Shown in pieces: positions 45,317 to 54,409 of a stretch of DNA of 64,000 bases (the stretch's first letter is position 1; the number at the start of each line of letters is the position of its first letter). The notes under the pieces are model-generated. The model searched no databases and had not been told where the DNA came from. It worked only from the letters and a program-made list of their open reading frames with translations. Origin of the DNA: Lacinutrix mariniflava (lineage in GTDB: Bacteria > Bacteroidota > Bacteroidia > Flavobacteriales > Flavobacteriaceae). The DNA lies in assembly GCF_001418015.1 (NCBI RefSeq), contig NZ_LIQG01000026.1:124001-188000 (forward strand), given 5' to 3'. Made by a program: the position numbers and the translations under genes.

Positions 45317-47224
45317 TTAGTTGGTAGTTTTTGGCCCACCACTCATTATTTTAAAGTCAGAACGACGGTTAAGTTGGTGTTCTTCTTCTGTACATGTTTT
45401 ACAATCTACTAATAGTTCAGTTTCACCTTTTCCATTACCAGATATTCTTTGTGCGCTAATGCCTTTAGAAACAACATAAGCCACTGTTGACTGTGCTCTT
45501 CTTTCTGATAGACTTAAGTTATAATCTGCTTTACCTCTTTTATCTGTATGAGATGTTGCATAAATAACCATTTCAGGATATTTGTTCATTACCATTATTA
45601 ACTTATCTAATTCGTTAGCGCCTTGAACAGTAATATCCGATTTGTTAAACTCAAAATATATAGGCTCTAATACTACACGGTCTTCAATAATTATTTTCTT
45701 TATAGGTGTTAAGTCTACAGTAACTTTTAATGTTTCTTCTTTTGTTGCTGCAACTGTTTGTGTTGCGTCTTCGAATTCGTCTTTTGTTATTTTAAGACTC
45801 GTTTCTATTTCGCAATCTGTTTTAAAACTAGCAATACCTTTTGCATTTGTTGTTCCTGTGTTTAGCACAGATCCTTTAGCGTCGTATAAGGTAACATTCG
45901 CATTTGCTATTTTTTCTCCTGTTTCTGCATTTTCAGCAGTTACAATCATATCGACCATACATAGAGGTGCTATTTCTTTTATAGCATAAATATCATCATT
46001 TCCTTTTCCGCCTGCTCTATTAGATGATACATAACCCTCTTTTTCGTTGTTTATTAAAAAAGCAAAATCATCGGCTTTACTATTAATAGGTGCTCCTAAG
46101 TTTTTTACTTCTTCAGTTCCTAATAAATCTGTATAATACACATCAAGGTTTCCTAAACCTAAATGTCCATTAGAAGAAAAATATAAATACGCACCATCAC
46201 CAGAATAAGGAAACATTTCTTGACCTTGTGTGTTTACTTTAGGGCCTAAATTTACAGGTGTTCCTGTCATTCCGTTTGTTTCTATTGGCGCCATATAAAT
46301 ATCATACATACCTGATCCTCCTGGCATGTTTGAAGAAAAATATAATGTTTTACCGTCTAAACTTACCGATGGGTTTTTTACAGAATAATCTTTATTGTTA
46401 ATCGTTAATGGCTGAATGTCTTCCCATTTGTTAACTTCAGATTTAGTGGCTTTAAACAAATGAATAACACTAATTTTAGTATTGCTTGTGCTGTCTTTTT
46501 CATAAATGTTTTCAGAGAAACTCTCTCTTGAGAAATACATTGTTTTTCCATCTGGTGAAAAAGAAACAATACCTTCATGGTATTTTGTGTTAATTTTACC
46601 TTCTATTGTTACTGGCTCAGTATAAGATGCTCCTGAAACTGTTTCTGAAGTATATATGTCTAAGAAAGGTTCTTCGTTCCATCCGTATTTTTTTCTACTA
46701 TTATTTCTCGCTGATGAGAAATACAGTTTCCCATCCTGAATAATCCCTCCAAAGTCTGATGCTTCCGAGTTAATATCTAAGTTCTTAGCCGTAAACTTCT
46801 CTTCTTTTGCCTGAAGTTTAGTTAGATAATCTGGATTAGCTAAAAATAGAGTTGCTCTATCATCTCCTGGACTTAAAGAAGCAAATTTCTTCATTTGCGC
46901 ATTTGAAGCTTCGTACTTTCCATTTGCTTTTAGCATTTCAGAATACTTGAAGATCATTTCCGGCTCTTGTGAAGTTTCTAAAGCTTTTGAAAACCATTTC
47001 TCGGCTTCAACCGTGCTAAAAATATTGTAATTAGCTTCTGCTAAACGTCCGTAAACGTATGCATCTGCCGATCCTTTTTCTATTAGTTTAGTATAATCCT
47101 CTATAGCATCTACAAATTCAAGTTTTGCAAAATGCTTATCTGCTTTCTTAGTTGCGTTAGTTTGCGCCGATAAGCTTAAGCTACTTAGAACTACTAATGT
47201 TAGTATTAATTTTAAATGTTTCAT
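45317..47224 (-). CDS. OmpA-family protein with TPR and PD40 repeats (PorE-like partner of SprF)
   Basis: The 635-residue protein has a signal peptide (TLVVLSSLSLSAQ), TPR-like helices (about 25-125), a PD40/WD40-like propeller (about 150-400, LYFSSARNNSRKKYG, TMYFSRESF and TLYFSSNMPGGSGMYDIY), a carboxypeptidase-regulatory-like domain (about 415-505, ANVTLYDAKGSVLNTGTTN) and an OmpA C-terminal peptidoglycan-binding domain (about 520-630, YATSHTDKRGKADYNLSLSERRAQ). This is the layout of PorE, a T9SS component that links the outer membrane to peptidoglycan. It is the third gene of the adhesin-sprF-ompA unit and so may serve that substrate. The true PorE orthologue may be elsewhere in the genome. 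Confidence 0.9.
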   Translation of the reverse strand: MKHLKLILTLVVLSSLSLSAQTNATKKADKHFAKLEFVDAIEDYTKLIEKGSADAYVYGRLAEANYNIFSTVEAEKWFSKALETSQEPEMIFKYSEMLKANGKYEASNAQMKKFASLSPGDDRATLFLANPDYLTKLQAKEEKFTAKNLDINSEASDFGGIIQDGKLYFSSARNNSRKKYGWNEEPFLDIYTSETVSGASYTEPVTIEGKINTKYHEGIVSFSPDGKTMYFSRESFSENIYEKDSTSNTKISVIHLFKATKSEVNKWEDIQPLTINNKDYSVKNPSVSLDGKTLYFSSNMPGGSGMYDIYMAPIETNGMTGTPVNLGPKVNTQGQEMFPYSGDGAYLYFSSNGHLGLGNLDVYYTDLLGTEEVKNLGAPINSKADDFAFLINNEKEGYVSSNRAGGKGNDDIYAIKEIAPLCMVDMIVTAENAETGEKIANANVTLYDAKGSVLNTGTTNAKGIASFKTDCEIETSLKITKDEFEDATQTVAATKEETLKVTVDLTPIKKIIIEDRVVLEPIYFEFNKSDITVQGANELDKLIMVMNKYPEMVIYATSHTDKRGKADYNLSLSERRAQSTVAYVVSKGISAQRISGNGKGETELLVDCKTCTEEEHQLNRRSDFKIMSGGPKTTN

Positions 47225-47256
47225 TTGGTGGTGTCTTTTGTGTTAGCTTAAGTGGT

Positions 47257-48162
47257 TTAGAAATAACGTGGTGAACGTGATACTTTTTTTGGTAAATCGA
47301 TATCGAAGTTTATAAATATCTCGTGTGAGGCATCTGTTACTACGTTTAATTCTGATTGAATAGCATCGTAAGCATAACCAATTCTCATTGTTGGTGAAAC
47401 CATAAAGTTTACCATACCACTAAAAGAATCGTCTAGCCTATAACCACCTCCTATTTCTACAATATCGTACATGAATAAGTTTAGGTTTACATCGTAACTT
47501 ACTGGTGCATCAAAAGCAAATTTCATTAAAGCGTGTGGCTTTAATTTAAAGTTCTCTGATAAATCGAATACATAACCGGCTGCTGCAAATAAATGCTCAG
47601 TCTCAGATCCTATTTTTCTTCCATCACTGTCTAAATGTGTTCCATTTAAAATGTTTGGCATTGAAGCTGATAGATACCAACGATTAGGTTGGTATAAGTA
47701 CATTCCTGCTCCAACATTGGCTGTTGTTTCATTAACATCTTGTGAGAAAAATGGATCATCAGCATCTATTGTCTCAATACTGGTTAATCCAATATCATGA
47801 AATGTAGCTCCCGCTTTTAATCCGAAAGCTAATTTTGTAATACTTCCTACTGGTAAAGTATAAGAGAAATCTACATAAGCATTGGTTTCTCTTACCGGAC
47901 CTACTTCGTCATTAATTAATGATAATCCTAATCCAACTCTGTTACCTACTGGCGAGTGAATACTTAAGGTACCTGTACTTGGTGAGCCTTCTAGGCCAAC
48001 CCATTGACTGCGATATAATGCGCCTATGGATACGCTCTCGCTTGATCCTGCATATGCAGGATTGATAACATTCATGTTGTACATGTATTGCGTATACTGC
48101 GGATCTTGTTGCGCTTGTACTCCTATAACTACTAGGAATACGATATATAGTATGTTCTTCAT
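47257..48162 (-). CDS. PorP/SprF-family T9SS outer-membrane protein
   Basis: SprF proteins are outer-membrane barrels dedicated to export or attachment of specific type B T9SS substrates, as SprF is for the adhesin SprB. The 301-residue protein has a signal peptide (NILYIVFLVVIGVQAQ), the family hallmark QDPQYTQYMYNMNVINPAYAGS, alternating strand-like segments and a C-terminal aromatic end (SPRYF) typical of outer-membrane barrels. It lies 31 bases after the type B adhesin gene and 32 before the OmpA/PD40 gene, so its substrate is most likely the upstream adhesin. Confidence 0.93.
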   Translation of the reverse strand: MKNILYIVFLVVIGVQAQQDPQYTQYMYNMNVINPAYAGSSESVSIGALYRSQWVGLEGSPSTGTLSIHSPVGNRVGLGLSLINDEVGPVRETNAYVDFSYTLPVGSITKLAFGLKAGATFHDIGLTSIETIDADDPFFSQDVNETTANVGAGMYLYQPNRWYLSASMPNILNGTHLDSDGRKIGSETEHLFAAAGYVFDLSENFKLKPHALMKFAFDAPVSYDVNLNLFMYDIVEIGGGYRLDDSFSGMVNFMVSPTMRIGYAYDAIQSELNVVTDASHEIFINFDIDLPKKVSRSPRYF

Positions 48163-48193
48163 CTGTATTATTATTGGTTTCTAGTTGTTTAGA

Positions 48194-51100
48194 TTATTTG
48201 TTTTCTCTGTTGATATATACCCAAGCGGCTTTCGTTTTATTGCCTTGGTAATTCATTACATAGTAATAAGTTCCTGTTGGCAACTCATCGCCATCTAAAG
48301 ATTGACCATACCACTCATTTAAATAATTTGTCTTCTCGTAAACCTTAACTCCATTTCTATTAAATATCGTTAAAACTTGAACATCAAAACTACTTAAATC
48401 GAATGTCTCGTTTAATCCATCTCCATTTGGTGATATACCTTGTGGGATAACACAGCTTTCTAACTCTTCTACAGTTACAGACTGAGTTGAAGTACATTGA
48501 GGACTAGTTCCATTAAAAGTTACTAATATTTCGTAATCACCAGGTAAAAGCACTGTATCTAGTGTAAGATCTGTTTGACCCGCGATCGTAACTCCTTCGT
48601 ATAACCATTCTATTGTAACATCAGATTCTGTGTAATTATCTGCTATTGCCGTTAATGTAATAGGCGCATTAGCATTTGGACATACTGCATAATCTATATT
48701 AGCATCGAAAGTAGTGACAGGAATATCTTTAACTATTATATTAAATTCTGTTGTCTTATAACAATCTGACGCCTCATTGTTCTGTATTCTAGCAACAATC
48801 ATTTGCGTACTAGACGTGTTAGAATATGGTGAAATCAATGCATTTACTCCCGCATCTGCATCTATTTGCGATGCGTGATAAGTAACAACAAACACTGCTG
48901 GATCTTGACCATTAAGAATAGTTGGAGTATGTTGTTCTAAATCGAAATCTTCAGTTCCATCACGAGACTCATCATCACATAATTCTAAATCATCTAATTG
49001 AGTAATCTCAGGAAGTGCACCTAAAACTACTAATTCAAATGTTGTATTTGTACTTGCACATCCAGATCCTGTTCCTACAGAATTGACATCTTCTACTCTT
49101 ACGAAGATTATTGTTCCATCTGCAGCAGAATAAGGAGAAACTAAAGCATTCGCTCCTGTTTGTGCATCATTTAAACCTGAATGATAAGTTACCAAAAAGT
49201 CTGCAGCATCTTGACCTGCTGTATTTAAAATAATACTTGAAAGCCCTTCTAAATTAAAATCTTCAATTCCATCTCCAGATTCATCATCACAAGTAGTAAT
49301 TGACACCTCATCTTGAGGAACACTACTTACTATTGCTTCTTGAAATAGATTAACTATTACTGTTGTAGTAGCATTACCCATACATTGGTTATCGTATGCT
49401 GTAACAGCATATGAGTTTGACTCTGTTACAGTAATAGAAGAACCCGTTAAAGCTGGGTCTAAAATTCCGTTTACATACCACTCAAAAGCATCTGCAAATG
49501 GAGAATCCGCCTCTAATAAAATAGAATCGAAGCCACATAGATTAGCTATTGAAGGTGTTGCGTCATCATTATCATCATCAATAAAAGTTGCATCGGCACT
49601 AACTATATCTACTGTTATTTCTCCACTTAATGTTCCTGCATTAGGATCTGGATTAGTAGGATCTAAATTGGTTTGATTAATTTGAATAATTCCTGGATCT
49701 TGATCGAAGTTAGTAATAAGTAAAATATAAAGATCACCTGCTGACGCTCCATTTAATACAAAATTTTCTACTGCTGCTCCAGAATAACTACAACCTACTG
49801 GAATTCCTGTTGGATAATCTCCTCCATTACAAAAATCATCACCTGAATTAAAAGGTCCCCATATTGCGAAATCGACATCTAATTCCTGTCCAATAGGAGT
49901 TCCTAAAATATCGAAAGCTGTATTCTGAACCATTTCAATCTCAATATCTCCTGATGTACCTATTTCTAAAATACTAAATGTTGGATTAGGAGAAGTCCCT
50001 AAACAATCTATTGCACCAAATCCAGGTAAAACATTTATAGTATTATAACTATACAAATCGTCTCCACCAGGGCAAAGGTTTTCTGTTAAATCACATGTAA
50101 CGTTAGCAGGTGCTTCGTACGGTGATATACACAGATCGAAAGTTGTAGTTTCTTCGTTACTAGCATTAGAAAATATTCTAACAAAATATGTATCACCTAT
50201 TATTAATTGAGGAGTAACACTTGAAAGCAAATCGAAGCCTGACGTGCAACTAATTTCTGTTAAAGCATCGCAAGCTCCTTCATAAACAGCATGGTCAATA
50301 TTAAAGGTTAAACTACCCTGTATATTAGCTAATGCTATATAATGGAATTCGCTTGTAGCTACAAACTGAAACCATACATCGTCATCAGGATTACCTCCAC
50401 AAGATGGATTTGGCACTCCTGAAGGCGTTGCCTCTTGAAGTGTACCTGGTGTACTTACTTCACATAAAAAACTATCATTTACTAAAGCAACTGTTGCATT
50501 ACTACAGTTATCGTTTGCTGGAGGACATGCTGCTAATGAAATTGATGGACTTGTAGAAAAACAAGTATCTTGTTCACTAGTTACTGTAAAAATTATATCT
50601 GTATTAAAAGGATAAGGTCCAAATTGAGTTACACCTGTTGTTGCTGAAACAGAAACTAGAGTACCTCCTTGATTATCTTCTACCGAAACAGATGTTGCTC
50701 CTCCAAAGTATGTAACATCTACATCTACAAAAAACTGATCACCATTGGCACAATCATCTATTATTTGATAAGTTGCTACTGGATTAAAGCATGTTGGTGC
50801 TTCATCGAAAGTAACGTCATCTATTGCGATATCATCATAAAATCCTGTTGACGTTTCAGAGAAAATAAAATTAGCTTGAACGTCTCCTGTAATAGTAAGT
50901 CCACTTAAGTCTATAAATACTTCTTCCCAACCATTTGTATTGGTGTTGTATGTTCCCATTGGGATCCATGCCGTTCCATCCCAAACTTCTACGTCTAATG
51001 TTGAGTTATCATTACCTTCGTTATCACTAATTATATAAAAAGATAGTGTTGGTGCTACTAAAGCAGACACATCAATTAATGGTGTTGTTAATGTTGATGG

Positions 51101-53011
51101 TCCATCGTCTCCTGATGAATCTACCCATGCAAAGTAATTGTTTGTTGCAGTAGTACCTGTTAGAGTTCCATTGTTACCTATATGGTCAAAACCTCCATCA
51201 TCAGCAAATTCCCAATCTTCTCCACCATCCATTGTCCAACATAAAGGAATATCTCCTCCATTTTCGAAACCTTCGGTATATGGCGCTATAAAAGTCGTAC
51301 ATTCTGTTGCAAAGTTTACAGGCCCAATCCATGTTCCAAATTCACTTCCACAAACTGTTCTAACATATGCTTCGTAATCTGTTGCAGATGTTAATCCCAT
51401 TGCTACATATGGCGCATTATTTGTTGTTGCTGTACCAGCAGCCGTTGGAATACCTGTTCCAGGTGCTTGAACAGAAACTTCCCATCCTGTTTCACCACCA
51501 AAAGCATCCCAAGATATATTAGCTGAGGTTGCTGTTGACGAATCGAAAGCTAAATTAGCTACATCAGGACAATTAGGTATTGCTCTAACTTGAAAATTAT
51601 CTACAAATGCTTCATTATCTACTGGATCATTAACTGTTCCTTCAGATCCTAAAATTCCAAATTGCACATTTTGACCAGAGTAAGCTGTTAAATCGTATAC
51701 AGGATGTAAACCTGTTACAGGAAAAACTGTAGTAGAATCCCATGTTTCTAATATCGTCCACGTTACACCTAAATCTGTTGAAATTAAAATTTGAACTATA
51801 TCATCTGATCCTAAAGTCCCTGGGTTAACAGAACTACCAAACGCCATAACACCTAAATCAAACTCTGCTTGAAATGGGCCTCCCGTTAAATCAAATGAAG
51901 GCGATAATAACCAGTCACTTTTTGATGCTAACCATAAATTAATACTATAAGCTCCATTAAATCCATTATTTAAAAACCCATCTTGATTCCAAGAACCAGC
52001 ACCTATATCACCAGGTCCACTAATAGCATCTCCACTATCTGCTTCATCCCAACAATCTGCTGGAATAGTTGCAAAATCTTCTATATAGTCCGGAATAAAT
52101 GCGGCACATTCTGTTGTAAAGTTAAAAGGTCCCGACCATATACTAAAGTCTCCTCCACAACTTGATCTCACATAAAATTCGTAATCCGTTACAGGTGCTA
52201 AAGTAGCATCTTGATATCCAGGAGTAGTATTTACAGCTACACCGCTTCCAGTTGGAAGGCCTGTTCCTGCTGTTTGTACTATAGCTTCCCAAGTTGTTTC
52301 TGTTCCTCCTGCTACCCATAAAAGATCAACAGTTGAAGAAGATACACTTACTAAAGAAAGATTTGAAGGTGCTGCACATGTTACTTCAAATACAGATATA
52401 TCATCGAACGCTACACCGTCGTCAACTCCTGATCCATCTGAAGCAAAAGCGATACGTAATATTACACTTGCTTCTCCTGCTAAACCTGTTAATGCATGAT
52501 TAGCTGTTACCCAACCATTAGATCCTGAACCATTACGTCCTGTCCAACCTATTTGCTGACCACCAGGATTTCCATTAATTGAACCATCATTATACCAGTT
52601 ACCTCCATCTCCAAGAGCTCCAACATTTACCCATGTTGTACCACCATCTATTGAAGATTGTAAAACTGTACCATCCCAACTAAATTCTGACTCCCACCAT
52701 AAACTTAAAGAAATAGCTGGTGCAGCTAATGATGAAAGATCGAAAACAGGACTCGTTACTGTTGACGATTCTGAATTATTGTAATTTCCAGTTAAATTTG
52801 TTACCCAAGAATTTGCTCCAGAGGCAGCACTATTAATAACCACTGAGGCAGGTGTCCCTAAAGCCCATGTTCCGCTTGTTGCATTATCTGCAATCCATCC
52901 ACCATCACCAGCTTCGAAATCTTCGGAGTATGGATAAGTAGTAATTTGTGCATTGACATTAAGACCAAATAGTATGGTCGCAATTGCCAATAAAAGTGTA
53001 ATTTTTTTCAT
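48194..53011 (-). CDS. Large T9SS type B-sorted surface protein (adhesin-like)
   Basis: Starting at ATG 53011 (a TTG five codons earlier is less likely), the 1605-residue protein has a signal peptide (TLLLAIATILFGLNVNAQ). The N-terminal half alternates choice-of-anchor J/MAM-like domains (PYSEDFEAGDGGW; PDYIEDFATIPADCW; APYTEGFENGGDIPLCW) with fibronectin type III domains (for example SWDAFGGETGWEVSVQAPG). The middle is beta-rich with Cys pairs. Two tandem copies of a roughly 100-residue flavobacterial repeat (CDDESGDGIEDFNLE and CDDESRDGTEDFDLE) precede an Ig-like domain and the gliding-motility-associated type B sorting domain (from ISPNGDGLNETFDLSSFDV). It is probably an outer-surface adhesin exported with the adjacent SprF. 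Confidence 0.9.
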   Translation of the reverse strand: MKKITLLLAIATILFGLNVNAQITTYPYSEDFEAGDGGWIADNATSGTWALGTPASVVINSAASGANSWVTNLTGNYNNSESSTVTSPVFDLSSLAAPAISLSLWWESEFSWDGTVLQSSIDGGTTWVNVGALGDGGNWYNDGSINGNPGGQQIGWTGRNGSGSNGWVTANHALTGLAGEASVILRIAFASDGSGVDDGVAFDDISVFEVTCAAPSNLSLVSVSSSTVDLLWVAGGTETTWEAIVQTAGTGLPTGSGVAVNTTPGYQDATLAPVTDYEFYVRSSCGGDFSIWSGPFNFTTECAAFIPDYIEDFATIPADCWDEADSGDAISGPGDIGAGSWNQDGFLNNGFNGAYSINLWLASKSDWLLSPSFDLTGGPFQAEFDLGVMAFGSSVNPGTLGSDDIVQILISTDLGVTWTILETWDSTTVFPVTGLHPVYDLTAYSGQNVQFGILGSEGTVNDPVDNEAFVDNFQVRAIPNCPDVANLAFDSSTATSANISWDAFGGETGWEVSVQAPGTGIPTAAGTATTNNAPYVAMGLTSATDYEAYVRTVCGSEFGTWIGPVNFATECTTFIAPYTEGFENGGDIPLCWTMDGGEDWEFADDGGFDHIGNNGTLTGTTATNNYFAWVDSSGDDGPSTLTTPLIDVSALVAPTLSFYIISDNEGNDNSTLDVEVWDGTAWIPMGTYNTNTNGWEEVFIDLSGLTITGDVQANFIFSETSTGFYDDIAIDDVTFDEAPTCFNPVATYQIIDDCANGDQFFVDVDVTYFGGATSVSVEDNQGGTLVSVSATTGVTQFGPYPFNTDIIFTVTSEQDTCFSTSPSISLAACPPANDNCSNATVALVNDSFLCEVSTPGTLQEATPSGVPNPSCGGNPDDDVWFQFVATSEFHYIALANIQGSLTFNIDHAVYEGACDALTEISCTSGFDLLSSVTPQLIIGDTYFVRIFSNASNEETTTFDLCISPYEAPANVTCDLTENLCPGGDDLYSYNTINVLPGFGAIDCLGTSPNPTFSILEIGTSGDIEIEMVQNTAFDILGTPIGQELDVDFAIWGPFNSGDDFCNGGDYPTGIPVGCSYSGAAVENFVLNGASAGDLYILLITNFDQDPGIIQINQTNLDPTNPDPNAGTLSGEITVDIVSADATFIDDDNDDATPSIANLCGFDSILLEADSPFADAFEWYVNGILDPALTGSSITVTESNSYAVTAYDNQCMGNATTTVIVNLFQEAIVSSVPQDEVSITTCDDESGDGIEDFNLEGLSSIILNTAGQDAADFLVTYHSGLNDAQTGANALVSPYSAADGTIIFVRVEDVNSVGTGSGCASTNTTFELVVLGALPEITQLDDLELCDDESRDGTEDFDLEQHTPTILNGQDPAVFVVTYHASQIDADAGVNALISPYSNTSSTQMIVARIQNNEASDCYKTTEFNIIVKDIPVTTFDANIDYAVCPNANAPITLTAIADNYTESDVTIEWLYEGVTIAGQTDLTLDTVLLPGDYEILVTFNGTSPQCTSTQSVTVEELESCVIPQGISPNGDGLNETFDLSSFDVQVLTIFNRNGVKVYEKTNYLNEWYGQSLDGDELPTGTYYYVMNYQGNKTKAAWVYINRENK

Positions 53012-53088
53012 CGTTGCTAATTTCAATTAGTTTTAGTAATGCACTAAACTAAATAAAAAAACGATTGTAATATCTATTAGTTTCTTTT

Positions 53089-53118
53089 TATAGATTAAAC
53101 ACGTTTATTATCGATTAA
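53089..53118. promoter_or_regulatory. Pair of direct repeats upstream of the type B adhesin gene
   Basis: TATAGATTAA (53089-53098) and TATCGATTAA (53109-53118) are 9/10 identical and exactly 20 bases apart, 78-107 bases before the start codon. They match the repeats at 45113-45144 in sequence and spacing. A TAGTTTAG promoter-like sequence lies between them and the gene at 53044-53051 (minus strand). Confidence 0.55.
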
Positions 53119-53181
53119 AAGTGTTAACGAAAAAATAGATCAACAGCCTCTTTTAAAAACACACAACTATTAAATTAACAC

Positions 53182-54219
53182 TTATGGAGCCGGATTTGGT
53201 ATTACGTTATGAATCTCATCTATATTATCCAATACCTCATCGTTTAAACACAGATTTACACTATCAATATTCTCTTTAAGCTGCTCTAAATTTGTTGCTC
53301 CTATTATATTACTTGCAACAAATTCTCTTTGATTAACAAACGCTAGAGACATTTGTGCTAAAGACATATTATTAGCTTCGGCTAATTCTAAATACTTTTG
53401 TGTTGCTTTTGTTGCCTGCTCACTACTGTATCTTGCAAATCTTGGAAACAGTTTTAATCTAGAGTTTTCTCCAGCCGTATTTTTAATATACTTTCCAGAC
53501 AATACTCCAAAAGCCATTGGCGAATATACTAATAAGCCTATATTTTCTCGCATAGACACTTCTGCCATATCTCCTTCGTAAACACGATTAAGTAATGAAT
53601 ATGCGTTTTGAATAGTTACTGGCCTTGGCAAGTTATTTAGTTTAGACTCTTCAAGATAGCGCATGGCTCCCCAAGCTTTTTCGTTAGACAAACCTATGTT
53701 TCTAATTTTCCCTTCTTTAATAACGGCATCTAAACTTTCTAAGACCTCTTTAAAGTTATCTTCCCACTCGTCGTTTGGATTATGCTTGTAATCTCTAACT
53801 CCAAATGTATTTGTTTCTCGTTCTGGCCAATGTAACTGAAACAAATCTATATAATCTGTTTGTAATCTTTCTAACTCATTATCTACAGCGTCTTTAATAC
53901 TTTGCTTACTAAAACCTGTGGTTCTAATATGCGCTGTATAGTCTCCGTTTCCAGCAATTTTAGATGCTAAAATTACTTTCTCTCTATTTCCTGTTTTTTT
54001 TAACCAAGTACCAATGACTTTACTTGTTGCTCCTTGTGTTTCTTTTGTTGCAGGTACAGGATACATTTCGGCAGTATCTATAAAATTAACACCTTGATCT
54101 ATGGCGTAATCTAATTGCAAGTGTCCTTCGGCTTCTGTGTTCTGGTTTCCCCAAGTCATAGAACCTAAGCAAATTTTACTCACCTTTATATCTGTGTTTG
54201 GTAGTGTTGTGTATTTCAT
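53182..54219 (-). CDS. Aldo/keto reductase (Tas-like)
   Basis: The 345-residue protein, taken from ATG 54219, is a TIM-barrel NADP(H)-dependent aldo/keto reductase close to E. coli Tas. It opens KYTTLPNTDIKVSKICLGSMTWG and has the catalytic Asp and Tyr in FIDTAEMYPV, the Lys in VILASKIAG and the His in LFQLHWPERET. The NADP-binding end is ASNIIGATNLEQLKENI. The substrate is unknown. A longer frame from 54267 has an atypical hydrophobic start and is rejected. The repeat copy 2 lies between this gene and the OmpA lipoprotein gene upstream. Confidence 0.92.
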   Translation of the reverse strand: MKYTTLPNTDIKVSKICLGSMTWGNQNTEAEGHLQLDYAIDQGVNFIDTAEMYPVPATKETQGATSKVIGTWLKKTGNREKVILASKIAGNGDYTAHIRTTGFSKQSIKDAVDNELERLQTDYIDLFQLHWPERETNTFGVRDYKHNPNDEWEDNFKEVLESLDAVIKEGKIRNIGLSNEKAWGAMRYLEESKLNNLPRPVTIQNAYSLLNRVYEGDMAEVSMRENIGLLVYSPMAFGVLSGKYIKNTAGENSRLKLFPRFARYSSEQATKATQKYLELAEANNMSLAQMSLAFVNQREFVASNIIGATNLEQLKENIDSVNLCLNDEVLDNIDEIHNVIPNPAP

Positions 54220-54307
54220 AGTATAGATTGTATCTTTTTTTTTATAAATATAAAAAGACCAAAACAAAATGTTTATTGTTTTGGTCTAAATATTTGTTAA
54301 TATTCCC

Positions 54308-54405
54308 GCGTTAAGGATGGAGGCATTGTTGAAGCTCCTCGCAGAGAGCGACTGCCGAGAGCCTGACCAAACCAATGCTTTTTAGCATTGGTTTGGTAAC
54401 GCCCA
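54308..54405 (-). repeat. Interspersed extragenic repeat, copy 2
   Basis: Read on the minus strand, this 98-base element begins TGGGCGTT and ends ATCCTTAACGC, with GGTCAGGCTCTC and GAGCTTCAACAATGCC inside, matching copy 1 at 3714-3802 block by block. Near its start it carries a perfect 13-bp hairpin (54367-54379 with 54384-54396, TTTT loop) that copy 1 lacks. It starts 5 bases downstream of the OmpA lipoprotein stop in the sense direction. Confidence 0.75.
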
Positions 54406-54409
54406 AAAT

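Noticed and set aside
54367-54396. Perfect hairpin read as a simple terminator of the OmpA lipoprotein gene
   Set aside because: It has no T-run and is an internal part of the interspersed repeat copy 2.
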